The notes beneath the pieces are model-generated. The model worked only from the letters and a program-made list of their open reading frames with translations, searched no databases and had not been told where the DNA came from. Below, piece after piece: positions 7,206 to 10,585 of a stretch of 10,585 nt of DNA. The stretch is from Hungatella sp. UBA3402 (GTDB taxonomy: Bacteria > Bacillota > Clostridia > Lachnospirales > Lachnospiraceae), in contig DEPC01000112.1 of the NCBI GenBank assembly GCA_002358555.1, forward strand, positions 1-10,585, read 5' to 3'. Every line of letters begins with the position of its first letter. Position 1 is the stretch's first letter. The translations under genes and the position numbers were made by a program.

Positions 7206-7420
7206 ACAATCCTCCCCTTTTTAAAGCCCACTTATCAATCAAGGCCAAACTATTTCTTGAAATATACTTTACACTAATCCAATTTTTGGAAAAAAGCAAG
7301 CCCTTTAAAGCATCTGTAATATTTTTATAAGAATCCCTTGTTTTTTCTTTGGATAAAGCCCAAAAAACTGCCTTGCAATAAGGAATTTCCTAACACTCTT
7401 GCTGACAAGACAGAAAGAAA
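7206..7420. other. Intergenic region upstream of the deacetylase
   Basis: This stretch is A+T-rich and holds no convincing gene. Small symmetries are present, such as TCCAATTTTTGGA (7278-7290) and TCTTG-CTGA-CAAGA (7397-7410). The deacetylase promoter should lie here; TATATT (7261-7266, minus strand) is a possible -10 but has no good -35 partner, so I do not call it. The remaining part of the gap (7421-7564) is taken up mainly by an inverted-repeat element. Confidence 0.4.
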
Positions 7421-7519
7421 GAGGCTATTGCAAAAAGTAGTAATTCTACAATATGCGGCGATAATATCCATGATATTTATACAATATATTGTAGAAATCT
7501 AACATTTTTCAACAGCCCC
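7421..7519. mobile_element. MITE-like inverted-repeat element of about 100 bp
   Basis: The left end reads GAGGCTATTGCAAAAAGT and the reverse complement of the right end reads GGGGCTGTTGAAAAATGT. The two ends continue into a shared TTCTACAATAT, giving about 27 matches over 35 positions when one flanking base is included. The centre (about 7455-7485) is unpaired and non-coding. Such GGCTGTTG-AAAA ends resemble the terminal repeats of IS1182-type and related insertion sequences, so this may be a non-autonomous derivative. I see no transposase and no clear target duplication. It lies 45 bases downstream of the esterase stop and would form a long hairpin in that transcript, perhaps serving as its 3' end. 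Confidence 0.6.
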
Positions 7520-7564
7520 TTCGTCTATCTTGCAAGGATTCTGCTATTCATATCTAGTTATTTT

Positions 7565-8398
7565 TCATAGATGTCTAAGCCACTCCCCTGCTAGAGAAAT
7601 CCAGCTCTGACATTGGGGCTCTACCAATTCCTTTCGCCCTCCACAGGTTTCCCCAGTTGCCAGCGATAAGCCATGTCCTCCTGTAGGATACAAATGAAAC
7701 TCCACACTGACCTGATTTCTTATCAAAGATTCTGCTAACAAAAATGCATTTTGTACTGGTACAGTATCATCAGTTACTGTATGCCATAAAAATGTTTTTG
7801 GTGTATGAGGACCAACCTGGTCTTCTAAGGATACCAGATGCCGTTTTTCCTCATTTTGTGACTCCTCTCCCAAAAGTCTTTCAAAAGAAGGAGCATGACA
7901 ATAAGGCCCTGACGAAATCACTGGATATCCCAAAATCATTCCATTAGGCTTTATATCTTCTGCCCGTTTTCCCAATGGTTCATAGACAAATTCTCGATTC
8001 CAAAGCGTTCCCAAACTACATGCTAAATGTCCTCCAGCAGAAAATCCAGATACTACAATCTTATCTGGGTCTACAAACCACTCTTGACTGTGTTCTCTAA
8101 TCTGAGACATCAAAAGAGCCAACTCCAGAAGTGCTGTAGGAAATCGGTTAGGAACTAAGCTGTAGCGAATGACAAAGGCATGATATCCCATAGCCAGATA
8201 CTTCATAGCCACAGGTTCTCCCTCCCGATGTGCTATATGCCCATACCCGCCGCCAGGACAAATTACCACTGCTGGCCGTATCTTTTTCTCCTCATTTTCG
8301 CCCCAGTCTAACAGATAAGCCGTAGCTGTAGCTTTATCTTCTTCCCTGCCGCTTCTTGTCTTTCCTGGTAGCACAAGGTCCCATGTTAATAATTTCAT
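7565..8398 (-). CDS. Alpha/beta hydrolase, acetyl-xylan / feruloyl esterase type
   Basis: This is a 277-residue cytosolic esterase without a signal peptide. It has the alpha/beta hydrolase layout: oxyanion-hole segment CPGGGYGH (47-54), REGEPVA, then VIRYSLVPNRFPTALLE, the nucleophile elbow GFSAGG with S120, an acid in HTVTDDTVPV (D210 or D211), and H242 in TGGHGLS. This pattern matches bacterial esterases annotated as acetyl-xylan esterases or BD-FAE-type enzymes, which deacetylate plant hemicellulose fragments; an intracellular enzyme would act on imported oligosaccharides. ATG 8396-8398 has only a weak AAAGG about twelve bases upstream. It lies downstream of, and in the same direction as, the remains of a sugar-type binding protein, which supports a carbohydrate-use locus. 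The fold and triad are clear; the substrate is inferred. Confidence 0.85.
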   Translation of the reverse strand: MKLLTWDLVLPGKTRSGREEDKATATAYLLDWGENEEKKIRPAVVICPGGGYGHIAHREGEPVAMKYLAMGYHAFVIRYSLVPNRFPTALLELALLMSQIREHSQEWFVDPDKIVVSGFSAGGHLACSLGTLWNREFVYEPLGKRAEDIKPNGMILGYPVISSGPYCHAPSFERLLGEESQNEEKRHLVSLEDQVGPHTPKTFLWHTVTDDTVPVQNAFLLAESLIRNQVSVEFHLYPTGGHGLSLATGETCGGRKELVEPQCQSWISLAGEWLRHL

Positions 8399-8548
8399 GC
8401 TTTGATTTATACCTTTCTAAGTTTCTCGTACTAACAATTCTATCATATCTTATTTCCCAGCTATTTACCACCAAAAAATACCAATATTCCCCAAAATAAT
8501 TTTTATCCTCTTTTTCTCAAATAGCCCCAATTTTTGCTCATCTTTTTA

Positions 8549-9117
8549 TCACTCATCTGCCAGAACTCTATTCACACCTTTAACAAGGTCTGCAGCAGCT
8601 TCTTCTGGAGTGATATCCCTGGTACTTAGACGTCCAAAGAGTTTGTAATACAGCCCGTCGGGATTTGCCTTTAAATCGTTGTCATCAAACTTAGGGTCCT
8701 GGGTAAATTGACTGTATGCAAGAACTTTGCTGTTTGCCTCTTTTGTCATGGCATCACCGATATTCTCTTCATTTAAGTAAGAAACTGCTGCCAAGGAGCA
8801 AGGGATTCCTCTCTCTGTAGAGTTAATTTCCACACCTTCTGGGTCATTGAGAAGATAATTTACCAACATAGCTGCTTCTTTTGGATACTTGGTTCCTGCC
8901 TTGATAGCCATATTCATAGAAATCTTAGTAAATCCGCCTTGATACTGGACAAAATTGATAAATTCTCCAATAACAAACTTTTGTCCCTGCTTATTAACAC
9001 TTTCTTCCATAGCTCCTCTGACTTTAGAGACTGCGGAATCCCATTCCATAACCTCTGCGTACTTTCCATCAATCCATTTGGAATTTTTATCCATGGAATC
9101 AGCCAGGTTACGGCTAA
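8549..9117 (-). pseudogene. C-terminal fragment of a carbohydrate ABC transporter solute-binding protein
   Basis: About 190 codons resemble the C-terminal part of a family 1 extracellular solute-binding protein. Telling segments are DSMDKNSKWIDGKYAEVMEWDSAVSK, MNMAIKAGTKYPKEAAMLVNYLLNDPEGVEI, RGIPCSL, and a closing TPEEAAADLVKGVNRVLADE. Family members are usually about 400-450 residues with an N-terminal lipoprotein signal, so more than half is missing. An ATG exists at 9092-9094 but has no ribosome binding site, and family-like sequence (RNLADS) continues upstream of it to about 9112-9117. The frame hits TGA at 9128-9130. The break therefore lies near 9118, where the right-hand sequence changes character. 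The fragment cannot be exported and is very probably non-functional. The intact ancestor would have fed sugars to an importer, consistent with the neighbouring esterase. Confidence 0.82.
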
Positions 9118-9186
9118 TTAGAGGTAATCAAAAGAGGAAAGGAAAAGCACAATCCAGACGGAACCGGCGAAACTGTCAAGAAACAT

Positions 9187-9215
9187 TTGTGGAATAGCAA
9201 GAAACCTGCTATAAT
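9187..9215 (+). promoter_or_regulatory. Extended -10 promoter of the small XRE regulator
   Basis: TGCTATAAT (9207-9215) is a perfect -10 box with the TG extension. TTGTGG (9187-9192) lies 17 bases upstream as a weak -35, as is common for extended -10 promoters. The leader to the ATG at 9259 is about 37 nt. Confidence 0.65.
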
Positions 9216-9258
9216 GGAATACAGATAACCTGAATCCGGGAGAAAGGCAGGAACAGGG

Positions 9259-9492
9259 ATGTATATAAGCTATAAACCCCTCTGGCATACATTGGTAGAA
9301 CACAATATGCGGAAGGAAGATTTGAGGCTTGCCGCCGGCCTTACCACCAATATGATTGCGAACATGGGAAAAGGAAAGCATATCCGCATGGAAACACTGA
9401 CAAAAATCTGTGAAATTTTAGATTGTGACATTTCAGATGTGATACAGTTGGAATGTGAAGAAAAATGTACTGATTCGACAGGCAATAACTGA
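9259..9492 (+). CDS. Small XRE/Cro-type helix-turn-helix regulator
   Basis: This 77-residue protein is almost entirely one DNA-binding domain. MRKEDLRLAAGLTTNMIANMGKGKHIRMETLTKICEILDCDISDVIQL (17-64) is the five-helix Cro/C1 fold; the recognition helix is around TTNMIANMGKGK (29-40) and the closing ICEILDCDISDVIQL is typical. Stand-alone regulators of this kind are common in Firmicutes integrative elements, phages and restriction loci, often autoregulated. ATG 9259 has AGGA six bases upstream and follows an extended -10 promoter. Base composition here is richer in G+C (about half in several lines) than the A+T-rich genes to the left, in keeping with transfer. The target is unknown; the repeats at 9500-9536 just downstream are one candidate binding site. 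Confidence 0.85.
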   Translation: MYISYKPLWHTLVEHNMRKEDLRLAAGLTTNMIANMGKGKHIRMETLTKICEILDCDISDVIQLECEEKCTDSTGNN

Positions 9493-9499
9493 ATTTGTG

Positions 9500-9536
9500 A
9501 CGCTCAACTAAGCGTTTACTATTGAATCAACGCTTA
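9500..9536. repeat. Nested inverted repeats between the two regulators
   Basis: ACGCT (9500-9504) faces AGCGT (9511-9515), and TAAGCGTT (9509-9516) faces AACGCTTA (9529-9536) as a perfect eight-base pair of arms with a 12-base gap. Three copies of one short word thus sit in alternating orientation. The array ends six bases before the -35 region of the next promoter and follows the first stop by seven bases. An operator is likelier than a terminator because no T-run follows. Confidence 0.5.
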
Positions 9537-9541
9537 ATATG

Positions 9542-9570
9542 TTCTAAATAGATTCTCTTTTTGATATACT
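9542..9570 (+). promoter_or_regulatory. Possible promoter of the membrane XRE regulator
   Basis: TATACT (9565-9570) matches five of six -10 bases. The -35 candidate TTCTAA (9542-9547), 17 bases upstream, is weak at three of six. The nested repeats at 9500-9536 lie directly upstream, where an activator or autoregulator could bind. Confidence 0.45.
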
Positions 9571-9603
9571 GCGGTCACAAATATAGCAAAGGAGATTTAT
9601 TGT

Positions 9604-10338
9604 ATGGATCAGAAAAGAATAGGTGCATTTATTGCACAGTGCAGAAAAGAAAAAAATCTGACACAAATGCAGCTTGCTGAACTATTAGGGATTACTAATC
9701 AGGCAGTTTCTAAATGGGAAAACGGAAGAGGAATGCCAGATGTATCGCTTTTACAGCCTTTGTGCAATGTTTTGGGTATTAGTTTGAATGAGCTTTTTTC
9801 GGGAGAGCATATATCAGCGGAGGAATACAAAGGAAAAGCAGAGGAAAATATTTCTAAGCTTTTTAAAGAAAAACAGATTGCTAATTTTAAGCCTGTAAAA
9901 AATGTATTCTCTATATGTGCTAACGTCACTTTGTTTGTAGCCGTGACTGAATTAGCTATTGGCCTTGTTGGGAATTTTTTTAATTCAACTATATTGAAAG
10001 CTATGTTAATCAATGCTTCTGTATGGCTAATATTATTTTTGGCTTCAATAAGTAAACTGGCATATGACAAGAAAAAATTGAAAACTCTGAAATATTCAAG
10101 CACTTGTATGGACTGCGAAATAGAGGACATGATTCCGGCAGTGTGGATTAGAGTAGCAAACTACGTCAGTTGCAAAATAGTCTGTCGGTTCATTTATGAG
10201 GGTAAAGAACACAAAGCAGTAAGTAACTATTATATTTTGTCACCATTTAAGCGAAAAGAAGATTTATATGCGAATGTTTATATCTCCCAAAATAATTCTG
10301 CCAAATACAGTGTAGAGCTTTTTCAAACAGGCCGATAA
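9604..10338 (+). CDS. XRE-family regulator with membrane segments
   Basis: This 244-residue protein has an N-terminal HTH_3 domain (about 6-61), with LTQMQLAELLGITNQAVSKWENGRGMPDVSLLQPLCNVLGISLNELF a textbook match. A charged linker (about 66-98) leads to two hydrophobic segments at about 103-125 and 134-152. A C-terminal domain of about 85 residues follows, with paired cysteines C168/C171 and C190/C194. Two membrane passes would place both ends in the cytoplasm. Many Firmicutes have such membrane-tethered XRE proteins, thought to sense an envelope or membrane signal; the signal here is unknown. ATG 9604 has AAGGAG nine bases upstream. The gene lies 111 nt after the small regulator, in the same direction, and ends before a strong bidirectional terminator. 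The HTH call is confident; the function of the C-terminal domain is not recognised. Confidence 0.85.
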   Translation: MDQKRIGAFIAQCRKEKNLTQMQLAELLGITNQAVSKWENGRGMPDVSLLQPLCNVLGISLNELFSGEHISAEEYKGKAEENISKLFKEKQIANFKPVKNVFSICANVTLFVAVTELAIGLVGNFFNSTILKAMLINASVWLILFLASISKLAYDKKKLKTLKYSSTCMDCEIEDMIPAVWIRVANYVSCKIVCRFIYEGKEHKAVSNYYILSPFKRKEDLYANVYISQNNSAKYSVELFQTGR

Positions 10339-10372
10339 TTTAGACATCTTTAAAAATCATATATACCTATCC

Positions 10373-10416
10373 AAAACTGCTGTTGTAAGAACGCCCATTC
10401 CCACAACGGCAGTTTT
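10373..10416. terminator. Bidirectional Rho-independent terminator
   Basis: Arms AAAACTGCTGTTGT (10373-10386) and ACAACGGCAGTTTT (10403-10416) pair over 14 positions with one G-U, around a 16-base loop. The T-run follows on the plus strand and the A-run gives T on the minus strand, so it serves both the XRE gene from the left and the partial gene from the right. The minus-strand stop codon (10416-10418) touches the stem. Confidence 0.85.
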
Positions 10417-10585
10417 CATTTACGCTTCTTTCTCTGGCCGACATAACTTTTAAAGAATTTCGATTTTTCGAGGATATGTACAAGCTGCCGGAACTCCGCA
10501 TCAGGCAGCTTGTTATAATTGATACCCAGCCGCTTGCAGTAAAGCGCAGCCTGTTTTTCAAGAGGGCTTCCCTTGAAATTTGCAA
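10416..10585 (-). CDS. 3' end of an unidentified gene, cut by the window edge
   Basis: Reading the minus strand from 10583 gives 55 sense codons to a TGA at 10416-10418. The peptide starts ANFKGSPLEKQAALYCKRLG, continues INYNKLPDAEFRQLVHILEK and ends SKFFKSYVGQRKKRK. It has balanced composition, predicted helices and a basic tail, and it stops exactly at a terminator. These points make it the real frame rather than the overlapping alternative in another minus-strand frame, whose translation is rich in Arg and Ser and lacks a plausible end. I do not recognise the family. The basic C-terminus and the position beside small XRE regulators fit an accessory or mobilisation gene of an integrative element, but this is inference. 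Confidence 0.7.
   Translation of the reverse strand, partial: ANFKGSPLEKQAALYCKRLGINYNKLPDAEFRQLVHILEKSKFFKSYVGQRKKRK

Noticed and set aside
7069..7299. 76-codon minus-strand frame overlapping the start of the deacetylase
   Set aside because: It overlaps the signal peptide of a well-supported gene in another frame and its composition is not protein-like.
7397..7410. TCTTG-CTGA-CAAGA hairpin as a terminator
   Set aside because: Only five base pairs, with no T-run in either direction.
9118..9485. Minus-strand frames of 71-87 codons over the small XRE gene
   Set aside because: The plus-strand frame has a clear helix-turn-helix, promoter and ribosome binding site; the minus frames have neither domain nor signals.
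1..10585. CRISPR array, tRNA, rRNA, retron, toxin-antitoxin or other defence system
   Set aside because: No regularly spaced repeats, cloverleaf sequences, reverse transcriptase, nuclease or toxin-like partner was seen; the XRE genes alone are not enough to call an antitoxin.

Overview
The window looks like the chromosome of a low-GC Gram-positive anaerobe, most likely a gut Clostridia of the Lachnospiraceae type. The evidence is A+T-rich intergenic DNA, strong AGGAGG-type ribosome binding sites, a lipoprotein signal on the solute-binding protein, a clostridial-type second FtsH, and small XRE-family regulators at the right end like those carried on integrative elements of these bacteria. The assignment rests on protein style, not on a database match.

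Layout. Positions 1-159 are non-coding, with one stem-loop. Positions 160-2531 (minus) hold a two-gene operon: a TTG-started short flavodoxin-family protein followed, with a 10-nt overlap, by an FtsH membrane protease. Positions 2668-5164 (minus) hold a complete polar amino acid ABC importer operon: promoter, lipoprotein binding protein, permease, ATPase and a strong terminator. The 329-nt gap at 5045-5373 drives this operon to the left and a TMEM164/YwaF-like membrane protein gene to the right. It carries two promoters, an 18-bp perfect palindrome, a cluster of ATACATT motifs and a dyad wrapped around a -35 box.

The membrane protein gene (5374-6171, plus) converges on a secreted polysaccharide deacetylase (6183-7205, minus). 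Upstream of the deacetylase is a 359-nt gap containing a roughly 100-bp inverted-repeat element that looks like a MITE. An alpha/beta hydrolase of the acetyl-xylan-esterase type follows (7565-8398, minus), then the C-terminal third or so of a sugar-type ABC solute-binding protein (8549-about 9117, minus) whose N-terminal part is missing.

The sequence changes character at about 9118. From there to the end the window holds two plus-strand XRE-type regulators (77 aa, and 244 aa with membrane segments), a repeat-rich interval between them, a bidirectional terminator, and the 3' end of a minus-strand gene running off the window. The likeliest reading is that a mobile or transferred segment begins near 9118 and cut the binding-protein gene, leaving the esterase as the surviving neighbour of a carbohydrate-uptake locus.

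No tRNA, rRNA, CRISPR array, transposase gene or recognisable defence system is visible. The most interesting signals are the repeat architecture at 5066-5303, the MITE-like element, and the broken junction with its adjoining regulator module.
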